Positions 57,572 to 64,000 of a DNA stretch of 64,000 bases are shown one piece after another. Positions within the stretch are counted from its first letter, which is position 1. Every line of letters begins with the position of its first letter. The translations under genes and the position numbers were made by a program. Location of the stretch: the NCBI GenBank assembly GCA_012839805.1, contig DUMU01000035.1, positions 41,296-105,295 of the forward strand. Direction: 5' to 3'. The stretch is from Bacillota bacterium. Its GTDB lineage: Bacteria > Bacillota > Limnochordia > Limnochordales > DUMU01. The notes below the pieces were generated by a model, which saw only the letters and a list, made by a program, of their open reading frames with translations, searched no databases and was not told where the DNA came from.

Positions 57572-58447
57572 ATGAGGTCACGTAGTCAAGGACAAGGAAG
57601 CTGGCTGCGAGCGGTGATGGTTTTTCTCCTGTTCCTTGGCATGGCGGGGGTAGTAGGAGTCGCGGCTTCGGTGGCGCAAGCCGGTTGGTCGACGCCCGTG
57701 CTCTGGGAGCACAGCAATGAGGGACTGCAGCGCATGCCCTGGGTTTACGGGAATACCGTTTACCTGGTGTATGACCGGTACGACATCTACTTCTCCACTT
57801 ACGACGAGGCACTTGGTGCCTGGTCGGAGCCGAAGCCGGTCCCGGGGCCGATCAACACTTCGGCTAACGAAATCAACCCGGTGGTCGTGGGTGGTGGCAA
57901 AGTCCTTTACTTCGCACGTGAGCATCCGTTAACCAACTACGACTTTTACCGTAGCGAGTGGGACGAAGCCAAGGGCGAATGGGGCCCGCCAGTCAAGATA
58001 GAGGAATGGAGCACGGACGATCAAGAGTGGGATCTGTGGGTGAACGAAGACGAGACGGTGGCTTATCTGACCAGCAAGGGCTCCTTCGGTGGTGTAAAGG
58101 GGCTTGGCGGGCAGGATGTGTGGAAGAGTGTGAAAGTGAACGGCAAGTGGAGCACCCCGGTCAACTTGGGGGCGCCCATCAACACCTCGGGATCGGAGTG
58201 GAGCATTTTCGTCGGGCCCGACGGCAAGATCTACATCGACAGCAACCGGGAGGGCACGGTCGGTAAGATGGACATCTTCGTGGCGGCCGGCGAAAAAAGC
58301 GCCCCCGTGAGCTGGGGAGTGCCGTTCAACAGTCCGGCCGATGAGAGGTCAATCGCCTTCAACGACCGCTGGCTCTTCATCACGGCGGCGGGACGGGAGG
58401 GCGGCGCCGGCGGCTGGGACGTGTTCGTCTCCCGCTGGGAGGAGTAA
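57572..58447 (+). CDS. Secreted PD40/WD40-like beta-propeller protein
   Basis: A 291-residue exported protein with signal peptide (VMVFLLFLGMAGVVGVAASV, cleavage near AQAG). The rest is built of repeated blades resembling the TolB-type PD40 repeat: GNTVYLVYDRYDIYFSTYDE, NPVVVGGGKVLYFARE, EDETVAYLTSKGSFGGVKGL, GPDGKIYIDSNREGTVGKMD and NDRWLFITAAGREGGAGGWD. Repeated phrases such as PINTSANEINP and PINTSGSEWSI are visible. No catalytic motif is seen, so a binding or scaffold role is likely. ATG 57572 follows ggggaggg; the 100 nt before it hold an inverted repeat AACACCGG/CCGGTGTT near 57480-57520. Confidence 0.75.
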   Translation: MRSRSQGQGSWLRAVMVFLLFLGMAGVVGVAASVAQAGWSTPVLWEHSNEGLQRMPWVYGNTVYLVYDRYDIYFSTYDEALGAWSEPKPVPGPINTSANEINPVVVGGGKVLYFAREHPLTNYDFYRSEWDEAKGEWGPPVKIEEWSTDDQEWDLWVNEDETVAYLTSKGSFGGVKGLGGQDVWKSVKVNGKWSTPVNLGAPINTSGSEWSIFVGPDGKIYIDSNREGTVGKMDIFVAAGEKSAPVSWGVPFNSPADERSIAFNDRWLFITAAGREGGAGGWDVFVSRWEE

Positions 58448-58496
58448 GCTGGCAGAAGTCGGGAAGGAACGAGGCGACACCGGCGAGGTATCTTGG

Positions 58497-58528
58497 GGGT
58501 CGGGCCCCGGGCCCGGCCCTTTATGTTT
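58497..58528 (+). terminator. Intrinsic terminator after the secreted-protein locus
   Basis: An 8-bp stem from GGGTCGGG (58497-58504) and CCCGGCCC (58512-58519), one G-U pair and a 7-nt loop, is followed by TTTATGTTT. It ends the unit before the deacetylase-like gene. Confidence 0.6.
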
Positions 58529-58620
58529 CCGACTTTCCGTTTCCTCCCGCCCGGGCAAGTTGACTCGGTGGCCCGCATAGGGTCTAGCAAAGGGTCGGCT
58601 AGGCGAGGGGGCCAGGCACG

Positions 58621-59640
58621 GTGAGGGGCAAGGGAGCCGGAGCGACGGTGACGCGAAGTGCGGGTCGCCGGCCTTTCATTTGGATCGTGAACGGTAGGCG
58701 CCTCCTGGCGGTCGTCCTGGCCGGAGTGTTCCTGCTTTTTCTTGCCTGGCTCCCCTTCGGGGTGGACCGGTGGAACCGGGCCCGGCACGGGGTGGCCGCC
58801 GGCGTGACGCTCTCGGGTTACCGGGTGGGCGGTTGGTGGGAAAACGAGGTGAGGGAGCTCGTCCTCGACCTGGCCGAGCGCTGGCGGATCGACCCGGCGG
58901 ACGCGGTGTTGACCGGCACGGGGACGGTGGTGGAGGCCCGCCCAGGCCAGCGAGTCGACGTGGAAGCCACCGTACAGGCCGTTCTCCAAGCGCGGGCGGG
59001 GCAAGAGGTGAGCCCGGTGCTGGTGAGCGTGGAGCCGGCCATCACCGGAGCCCACTTCTCGCCCATCTATCGCGGTGACCCCACGCGACCGGTGGTGAGC
59101 CTGGCCATCAACGTGGATTGGGGAGCAGACGTATTACCCGGGCTTCTGAAAACCCTGGATGAACTGCAGGTACGAGCTACATTCTTCGTAACCGGTCGTT
59201 TTGCCCGCCGATTCCCGGAACTGGTGCGTGCCATGGCCAACGCCGGGCATGAACTGGGGACTCACGGGGCTGAACACGTTCACCCCGGTGTACTGGGTGA
59301 TAAGGAACTAGACAGCCTCATCCTGGAAGGAGCGAAAATCCTGCATTCGATCGCCGGCGTGGAGGTGAACCTCTTTGCTCCCCCTTACGGCGAGGTGAAC
59401 GAGAGGATTGCCCGCCGGGCCGCCCTAAACGGCTTTCGCACTATCATGTGGACCGTGGATACCGTGGATTGGATGAAAAAGACCGCGGGCGAGATCCAGG
59501 GACGGGTCTTGGAGAGGGTTGAGAACGGAGCGATCATCCTCATGCATCCGATGCCGGAGACGGTGAAGGCGCTGCCACCGCTGGTGGCCGAACTGCGCCG
59601 GCGAGGTTACGCCCTGCTACCGGTCGGCGAAATCATATAA
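58621..59640 (+). CDS. Sporulation-type polysaccharide deacetylase-like protein with PG-binding N-terminal domain
   Basis: A 339-residue membrane-anchored or exported protein. An N-terminal helix (RLLAVVLAGVFLLFLAWLPF) precedes a VanW-associated PG-binding domain (VAAGVTLSGYRVGGWWENEV, PGQRVDVEATVQAVL). A NodB fold follows (PVVSLAINVDWGADVLPGLL, RATFFVTGRFARRFPELV, GHELGTHGAEHVHP, NLFAPPYGEVN, TIMWTVDTVDWMKK). The canonical TFDDG is replaced by INVDWG, so the second Asp and the His pair for metal remain but the catalytic-base Asp is changed. This matches the YlxY/PdaB-like sporulation subfamily. It may act on or bind spore peptidoglycan. GTG start after gaggggg. Confidence 0.85.
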   Translation: MRGKGAGATVTRSAGRRPFIWIVNGRRLLAVVLAGVFLLFLAWLPFGVDRWNRARHGVAAGVTLSGYRVGGWWENEVRELVLDLAERWRIDPADAVLTGTGTVVEARPGQRVDVEATVQAVLQARAGQEVSPVLVSVEPAITGAHFSPIYRGDPTRPVVSLAINVDWGADVLPGLLKTLDELQVRATFFVTGRFARRFPELVRAMANAGHELGTHGAEHVHPGVLGDKELDSLILEGAKILHSIAGVEVNLFAPPYGEVNERIARRAALNGFRTIMWTVDTVDWMKKTAGEIQGRVLERVENGAIILMHPMPETVKALPPLVAELRRRGYALLPVGEII

Positions 59641-59875
59641 CACTGCTCTGTAGCCGTGAGCAGAATACGCATCGCGTTTGGCTGGGAAACGTAACATCAG
59701 CCACAATGTCGGCGAATTCTTGCAAAATCAATAAACGCAATCGGCCTGTATCGACGGTCCTCATGCAAGCTCCTCGAGAAGCCGGCGTAGCTGCTCCCGC
59801 TTGGCCGTCAAGTAGTCGAGCCGTTGAAAGCCACGCCAGCTTTTCGCCTCGGGGACTTAACATGCCCGTTCCGGG
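59641..59875. other. Convergent intergenic region with a possible coding remnant
   Basis: Lies between two convergent genes. A CTGCTC/GAGCAG hairpin sits at 59644-59662 without a T-run. On the minus strand, roughly 59760-59860, a ~33-codon open stretch reads KSWRGFQRLDYLTAKREQLR then RLLEELA and a stop, a helical peptide that looks like the tail of a larger protein. No start codon or full gene surrounds it, so it may be a decayed fragment. Nothing else is recognised. Confidence 0.35.
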
Positions 59876-60721
59876 TCAGTCCCCCTCCACCGGGATGGCC
59901 TCGAGCACGTGAATGGCAGCCGGCGTGACCAGGCACCGGTAGGCATAGGCCTCGACTCCCGCCGCGACCGCCTCGGCCAGGGCGCGGGCGAAAGCAGGGT
60001 CCGCCTGGCGGTGGGGCCGCAGTACCGACGCGTCATCTCGCTGGACGAACCAGACCACCGCCGCCCGGTGACCGGCCGCGACGGCCTGCCGCAGTTCGTT
60101 CAGATGGCGGGTACCACGCAGGGTGGGTGCATCGGGGAAAAGGGCAACCCCGCTTACCACCAGGTTGCAGGACTTCGTTTCTACCAAGCACAGTCTTCGA
60201 TCGTGATCACTGGTACCCCGGCTGCCGGTGCCGGCCGTGGAACCGGGGTCAGCGTTGGTTCCGGTGCAGGCGGCGCTACCCCACCCGTGTAGCCCGTCCG
60301 GCGAGCCGGCCGTAGTCAAAACGAAGTCGATACGGCCGGCACCCCAGCCGACCTCTTGCTCCCAGCGGTCGTAACCGGCCAAGGGGAGCAGCGATCCGGC
60401 CGCGAGGCAGGCGGCAAACAGGCGGTTGGGCATGCGGGCGTCCACCGATACCCAGCGGCCGGCGTAACGGACCAGCAGCAGTTCACCGGCGGTGCGGCGG
60501 CCCGGCCGGGGGGTTATGAGTGCCCTCCCCTCGGCTCCGGTCTGCAGAAGTTCTTCCATTCTTCCGGAGTTGGGCAGGTGGAGCACCAGCGGGTGCGGAC
60601 CGGGCGCCGGCGAGCCAGCCGGCTCCACTTCGACTGCGAACCGGTTCAGCCGTCGCCGCAGGAGTACCGGCACCAGCGGCCCGGTGAGCGGCAGGACGGC
60701 CAGAGAATCATTGGGAGCCAT
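59876..60721 (-). CDS. sfsA: DNA/RNA nuclease SfsA
   Basis: SfsA family protein (281 residues): an N-terminal OB-like nucleic-acid-binding part and a PD-(D/E)XK-like nuclease core. Signatures are HLPNSGRMEELLQTG, VSVDARMPNRLFAACL, GAGRIDFVL, LVETKSCNLVVSGVALFPDA, PTLRGTRHLNELRQAVAAGH and RRDDASVLRPHRQADPAFARAL near the end (the visible form is QRDDASVLRPHRQADP). It has a ~40-residue Gly/Thr/Asp-rich insertion between GRIDFVL and LVETKS, absent from usual ~230-residue homologs. The old name, sugar fermentation stimulation, is historical. It overlaps the upstream membrane gene by 14 nt. Confidence 0.93.
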   Translation of the reverse strand: MAPNDSLAVLPLTGPLVPVLLRRRLNRFAVEVEPAGSPAPGPHPLVLHLPNSGRMEELLQTGAEGRALITPRPGRRTAGELLLVRYAGRWVSVDARMPNRLFAACLAAGSLLPLAGYDRWEQEVGWGAGRIDFVLTTAGSPDGLHGWGSAACTGTNADPGSTAGTGSRGTSDHDRRLCLVETKSCNLVVSGVALFPDAPTLRGTRHLNELRQAVAAGHRAAVVWFVQRDDASVLRPHRQADPAFARALAEAVAAGVEAYAYRCLVTPAAIHVLEAIPVEGD

Positions 60722-61253
60722 GCCTCGTCCCTACCGCGCGACGCCGCACCAGGCGGCCGGCCGCGAAAAGGACCAGCGAGATGGCGGTCCAGGCCAGGAA
60801 GAAGCTGAGGGCGAGCGCGGCTTGGGGCCGGCCGGTCAGCTGGGAACGGGCGAGCCACCCGGCCCAGGCCACGCCCAGGCCGGCCGCGATCCAAAACACC
60901 AGATAGCTTCCCGATCCGATGGCGACCCAAAAAGAGACGGGATGTGACCCGGACGCGTGCTCAAGTTCGGACTTAGGTTTAAGCTTAGCCTTAGTCTTGG
61001 GGTTAGGCCGGTGCTTAGATCTGACCTTGGGGCCTGCCTGACCCTTGCTCGAGGAGGCGGGGGGAGGCAGGCCCACTTTCAGCCACCGGCGGTCCACCGC
61101 ATACACGATGGCCAGGTAATAAAGCCACAAGCCGGTGGCGGCAGCCAGGTGTATGTCCCGGACGGTGCGGCCGCTCGCGACCATGGCCAGTTCGAAAGCG
61201 CTGATCAAAACCAGGGTGACCAGCGCTTGAGTCTCGAGACGCAAAGAGCCCAT
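60708..61253 (-). CDS. Small membrane protein with Lys/Pro-rich loop, unknown function
   Basis: Four hydrophobic segments are visible: TQALVTLVLISAFELAMVAS, AAATGLWLYYLAIVYAVD, VSFWVAIGSGSYLVFWIAAG and ALALSFFLAWTAISLVLFAAG. Between the second and third is a ~33-residue basic loop with K-X-K/K-P repeats (RPNPKTKAKLKPKSELEHAS). Its DNA is locally AT-richer and repetitive (CTTAG units, about 60970-61020). The start was set at ATG 61253, although no ribosome binding site is evident; the frame is open up to 61478, which would overlap the neighbouring permease and add a low-complexity N-terminus. The family is not recognised. Confidence 0.6.
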   Translation of the reverse strand: MGSLRLETQALVTLVLISAFELAMVASGRTVRDIHLAAATGLWLYYLAIVYAVDRRWLKVGLPPPASSSKGQAGPKVRSKHRPNPKTKAKLKPKSELEHASGSHPVSFWVAIGSGSYLVFWIAAGLGVAWAGWLARSQLTGRPQAALALSFFLAWTAISLVLFAAGRLVRRRAVGTRHGSQ

Positions 61254-61353
61254 ATCAATGCAGATTCGGGCCGAATGGGGATTTTCCTGCTCGCGGCCCC
61301 GGCCACGCGGTCTTGCTGCTGAACCCGTCCGGCCTTCGGCCCGGCCGCGGCCG

Positions 61354-62871
61354 CTATTCCAGCAGTCGCCCTTCCTGGAGTGCCCGGGCCGGGGCCTCCC
61401 GGGTGGCAACCCAGATAGAGGCCAGGGTGACGAGGCAAACCAGGCTGAAGGTGACGACCGCGGAGCCCCCAAGGGCACCCAGGAATACCACGACTGCGCG
61501 CCATCCGAGACCAGTCTCCCTTGCTACCTGGGAGGTTAAGAGGTGGCGAGCCAGATCCATCGTCTCCGGCGGAATGGTCGCGATCCCCCTCCCCGCACTA
61601 CCCGCCCCTGGAAGTGCCGCGGACGTCCCGGCGGCGGAGAGCGAAAACACCACGGCCTCCATCAGCAGCCGGCGGAGCACCTCCCCGGTGGCAACGCCCG
61701 GGAGGAGGGCGGCCCATCCCACCCTGATTAACTCGGCCACTCCCTGGTAGAGGAGCATCGCTCGCCCCGCCCCCAGAGAGCGGCGCAACCCCAGCTCCCG
61801 CACGCGTCCACCCCATAGAGTCCACACTACGGCCACCGATCCCACCGTGGCAACGATCACGGAAAGGAGCAAACGCAGGCGAATTTGAACTGCCTGCTCG
61901 TGCAGGATGTCCAGCGCCGCTCCGTAGCGAGGATCCGGCCCGGCCCGGGCCCAGGGTGAGTCGCTTTGGCCGGCGTTACCCACCCCTCCGCCCGCCTGGC
62001 GTAGCGCGAGATCCCCGAATAGTTGCAGCTCCCGGGCGGCATCTTCGCCCCTCCCCGGCGCGGCCTGCGCATAGAGAAACAAAGACGGAGCGACCTGCCT
62101 GCCGGCCGTGTCCAGGTAGAGTCCCAGGGGGGCCAGCACCTGGGGCTCCGCCCCTACCAGCCGGGCCAGCTCCGATCCTTGAAAGACGCCCACTACCTGG
62201 TAGCGTTGCCGCAGGTCGGCAGCGGTAAAGAGTTCAGTCGACACCGGTGGTGCCGGGTAGGCGGGGACGGAACTGCTCCCCCGGTAGGTGATGTGTGCGG
62301 CTACGTTCGGGGTTCCGCGGGAGAACACGAGGGAACGGCCGAGCCACTCCTCCGGCGGGAGCGAGCCGAACAGGCGCCGCCCGAAGGAGCAGGACAGAAG
62401 GACCGCTCGCCCGGCGACCCCGGCGGTCCCTTCCGGCAATGGCATCCCGTACCGAAGCTCCAGGTGAACTGCGGGCAAGTAAGCCGGGGTGGTCCATTCC
62501 ACCACGGCCTGCACCGCCTTTTCCGGCCCGGGCGGCTCCCGGCCCGGGCCGGCAGGCGCCGGGTCGGGCGGGGCCGCGGCCACCCAGAGCAACTCGCTGG
62601 CAACGGGGGCGAACGCCCGGACGGAAGGGCTTTTTCGGGCTACATCCTCTAGCTGGGTGCGAGTGAACTTTACCCCGCCGGGAGAGGTAGAGGTGGCTCG
62701 CAGGATGAGCGGCGCTTCCCTGATGAGCCGCTGCTCAAGGTCATGGATCGACCGGAGCACGGCCAGGCTGCTGTAGGTGGCAGACAGAGTCAGTGCCAAC
62801 AATGCAAAGGCCAGGAAGGCAGGTAGCCGGACTCCCCGATGTAATCTGTGCCAGGACCGCACCCGGTTCAC
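61354..62871 (-). CDS. ABC transporter permease, FtsX/MacB type
   Basis: A 505-residue membrane protein. The first helix (LPAFLAFALLALTLSATYSS) is followed by a ~300-residue extracytoplasmic domain. Three helices follow in the FtsX pattern: LLLSVIVATVGSVAVVWTLW, a central one around LIRVGWAALLPGVATGEVL, and AVVVFLGALGGSAVVTFSLVC. The cytoplasmic coupling piece is GGRVRELGLRRSLGAGRAML, typical of MacB-like permeases, which work mechanically with a separate ATPase to export peptides, lipids or toxins. The GTG start overlaps the upstream permease stop (GTGA). The ATPase is not in the window and may lie beyond base 64000. Confidence 0.82.
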   Translation of the reverse strand: MNRVRSWHRLHRGVRLPAFLAFALLALTLSATYSSLAVLRSIHDLEQRLIREAPLILRATSTSPGGVKFTRTQLEDVARKSPSVRAFAPVASELLWVAAAPPDPAPAGPGREPPGPEKAVQAVVEWTTPAYLPAVHLELRYGMPLPEGTAGVAGRAVLLSCSFGRRLFGSLPPEEWLGRSLVFSRGTPNVAAHITYRGSSSVPAYPAPPVSTELFTAADLRQRYQVVGVFQGSELARLVGAEPQVLAPLGLYLDTAGRQVAPSLFLYAQAAPGRGEDAARELQLFGDLALRQAGGGVGNAGQSDSPWARAGPDPRYGAALDILHEQAVQIRLRLLLSVIVATVGSVAVVWTLWGGRVRELGLRRSLGAGRAMLLYQGVAELIRVGWAALLPGVATGEVLRRLLMEAVVFSLSAAGTSAALPGAGSAGRGIATIPPETMDLARHLLTSQVARETGLGWRAVVVFLGALGGSAVVTFSLVCLVTLASIWVATREAPARALQEGRLLE

Positions 62872-64000
62872 TCCCTTGCACTGAGATTAGCCGGTGGTGT
62901 CCGCACGCTCAGCCAGGCGGGGTAGGCCGCGGCCACCAGAACCAGTAAGAGAGAAATCAGGGCTGCCGTTATCACGACGCGCGCCTCCAGCGGCCACCAG
63001 TTTAGATCCGCCGCGCCGGCCGGGAAGGTCTCGGCCATGAAGCCCAGGCCCAACAGGCCGGCCACGGTTCCGGCCGCTCCGAGACCCAAGGCCTCCAGCA
63101 GCAACTGGGCGTAGACGGAAAGGGCGGGCGCTCCCAGCGCGCGCTGCAGCAGGGTTCGCCGGCGGCGGCGTTCGCCGAGCAGCAGGAAGAGACTAAAGAG
63201 GCTAAATGCCCCGACCAGCAGCGTAAATACGGAGGCCGCGATATTACGCCTGGCAATCTCACGTTGCACCTCCCGGCCGGCCCGGGCCATAGATACCCGG
63301 GAGGCCACAAAGAAGCGCCCGCTGCCCCACCCCTCATCCAGGTAGGAGCGAACTGCAGCCGCTACCAGATCGACATTACGCCCGGGGGCTGCCACAATGG
63401 TAGCCGCGCGGACCGTCTCCCACGGATAGATCGGGAGAAAGAGAAGAGGCCGGGCGGGATCGCCGCTCGGGCCCGGCCCATATCCGTACGCGTTGCCCCG
63501 CGCCGTGCCGGCCGAACCAGCCAAAAACCAGCCGGGATGGACTCCGGGCAATGGCTCCGTCACCCCGACGACTTTATACCAGCCGAGCGCCACCTTGCCT
63601 GGCGTTCGTGGCGAAATCGGTAGCCGGGAGGCAAGATCTGGGTCAAGCGCCTGCACTTGTTGAACCGAAAGGGTGTCGGAGCCCGCCCCCAGGTCGGCAA
63701 CCAGCAGAAACCGCTTGCCGATCACCCCGGTGGCAGGCTCCCCGGCCGATAGCAAGCCCAGGCGGGCTGCGCTGTCGCGGGCCACCCCCTCTCCTCCTAC
63801 CGGCAGCCACTTCTGCACGGTCGATTCCCATCGCACCGCCGGGAGAAGAGAGGGGATACCGTTGAGTTCCTCCGGATCCCACGGCGCGCCTGCCAACCAG
63901 CGCCAGCCTGCGTCCCACAGGCCGGCGGTAGTGCGTATCACGGTAACCGCGACCGGTGACGCTTGCGAATCCACTTCTCGCGAATCCGGTTCGCCGGTGC
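62868..64000 (-). CDS. ABC transporter permease, FtsX/MacB type (5' end outside window)
   Basis: The frame is open to the end of the window, so the N-terminus with its first membrane helix is missing. Visible are an extracytoplasmic domain and then REIARRNIAASVFTLLVGAF, FSLFSLFLLLGERRRRRTLL and QRALGAPALSVYAQLLLEAL (the coupling region). The last helices are LGAAGTVAGLLGLGFMAE and VVITAALISLLLVLVAAAYP, ending SVRTPPANLSARE, the usual MacB/FtsX end. It is translationally coupled to the second permease, so the two probably form a heterodimeric exporter. An in-frame GTG at 63974 is probably internal. Confidence 0.8.
   Translation of the reverse strand, partial: TGEPDSREVDSQASPVAVTVIRTTAGLWDAGWRWLAGAPWDPEELNGIPSLLPAVRWESTVQKWLPVGGEGVARDSAARLGLLSAGEPATGVIGKRFLLVADLGAGSDTLSVQQVQALDPDLASRLPISPRTPGKVALGWYKVVGVTEPLPGVHPGWFLAGSAGTARGNAYGYGPGPSGDPARPLLFLPIYPWETVRAATIVAAPGRNVDLVAAAVRSYLDEGWGSGRFFVASRVSMARAGREVQREIARRNIAASVFTLLVGAFSLFSLFLLLGERRRRRTLLQRALGAPALSVYAQLLLEALGLGAAGTVAGLLGLGFMAETFPAGAADLNWWPLEARVVITAALISLLLVLVAAAYPAWLSVRTPPANLSARE

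Noticed and set aside
1..64000. CRISPR arrays, insertion sequences, prophage or rRNA genes
   Set aside because: No regularly spaced repeats, transposase or integrase domains or rRNA signatures were found on either strand.

Overview
The window comes from the chromosome of a GC-rich, endospore-forming member of the Firmicutes, most likely a Clostridia/thermophile-type lineage. The evidence is a complete spoIIIAA-AH operon, spoIVB, spo0A, an uninterrupted sigK, two SleB-type spore-cortex hydrolases, the Asp23/AmaP/DUF2273 trio, and gene orders typical of Bacillus/Clostridia (alaS-ireB-ruvX-yrzB; aroC-K-B-Q-pepP-efp; accBC-asp23-nusB-xseAB-ispA-dxs-tlyA-nadK-argR-recN-spoIVB-spo0A). No rRNA, tRNA, CRISPR array, insertion sequence or prophage was seen. 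Genus cannot be fixed from the sequence alone.

Layout. 1-4.0 kb: 3' end of a PpiC/TPR protein, then hisS and aspS. 4.0-4.3 kb: a 6S RNA gene with its own promoter and terminator. 4.5-9.0 kb: a promoter followed by an Rrf2/IscR regulator, cysteine desulfurase, mnmA, a tiny membrane protein and an AI-2E family transporter. 8.9-13.3 kb: alaS, ireB, ruvX and a DUF1292 protein with a His-rich head and a very long acidic tail. 13.4-20.7 kb: sigK, yqeG, shikimate genes aroC-K-B-Q, an Xaa-Pro peptidase, efp and a CD1247-like protein. 20.8-26.7 kb: the spoIIIA operon. 26.8-34.4 kb: accB-accC, asp23, amaP, DUF2273, nusB, a Kae1-like ATPase, xseA, xseB and ispA.

34.5-36.3 kb is the most striking part. 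Terminators close the ispA operon, then a consensus sigma-A promoter (TTGACA-17-TATAAT) drives about 630 nt of non-coding, highly structured sequence, followed by a four-helix membrane protein and dxs. This is the signature locus of the OLE (Ornate, Large, Extremophilic) RNA and its partner OapA, which form a membrane-associated ribonucleoprotein.

36.3-48.9 kb: dxs, tlyA, nadK, argR, recN, spoIVB (with a forespore-type promoter), spo0A (with a perfect 0A box touching its start codon), then steA, steB and two glycosyltransferases of the cell-envelope/division type. 49.0-50.7 kb: two tandem SleB-type hydrolases. 50.8-58.5 kb: an accessory-looking locus of secreted proteins: ROK regulator, secreted endonuclease/exonuclease/phosphatase-fold enzyme, two duplicated orphan ABC substrate-binding proteins without lipoboxes or permeases, a phosphodiesterase with a discoidin-like tail, and a beta-propeller-like protein. 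58.6-59.6 kb: a sporulation-type polysaccharide deacetylase-like protein. 59.9-64 kb, minus strand: sfsA, a small membrane protein and two MacB/FtsX-type permeases, the last running off the window.

Together the genes cover translation (aminoacyl-tRNA synthetases, EF-P, 6S RNA control of polymerase), Fe-S and tRNA thiolation, aromatic and fatty-acid precursors, isoprenoids, recombination/repair and the core switch to sporulation. Start codons are often GTG and many genes overlap by 4-30 nt, so most of the window is long co-transcribed units. The consensus promoters found sit mainly at unit boundaries.
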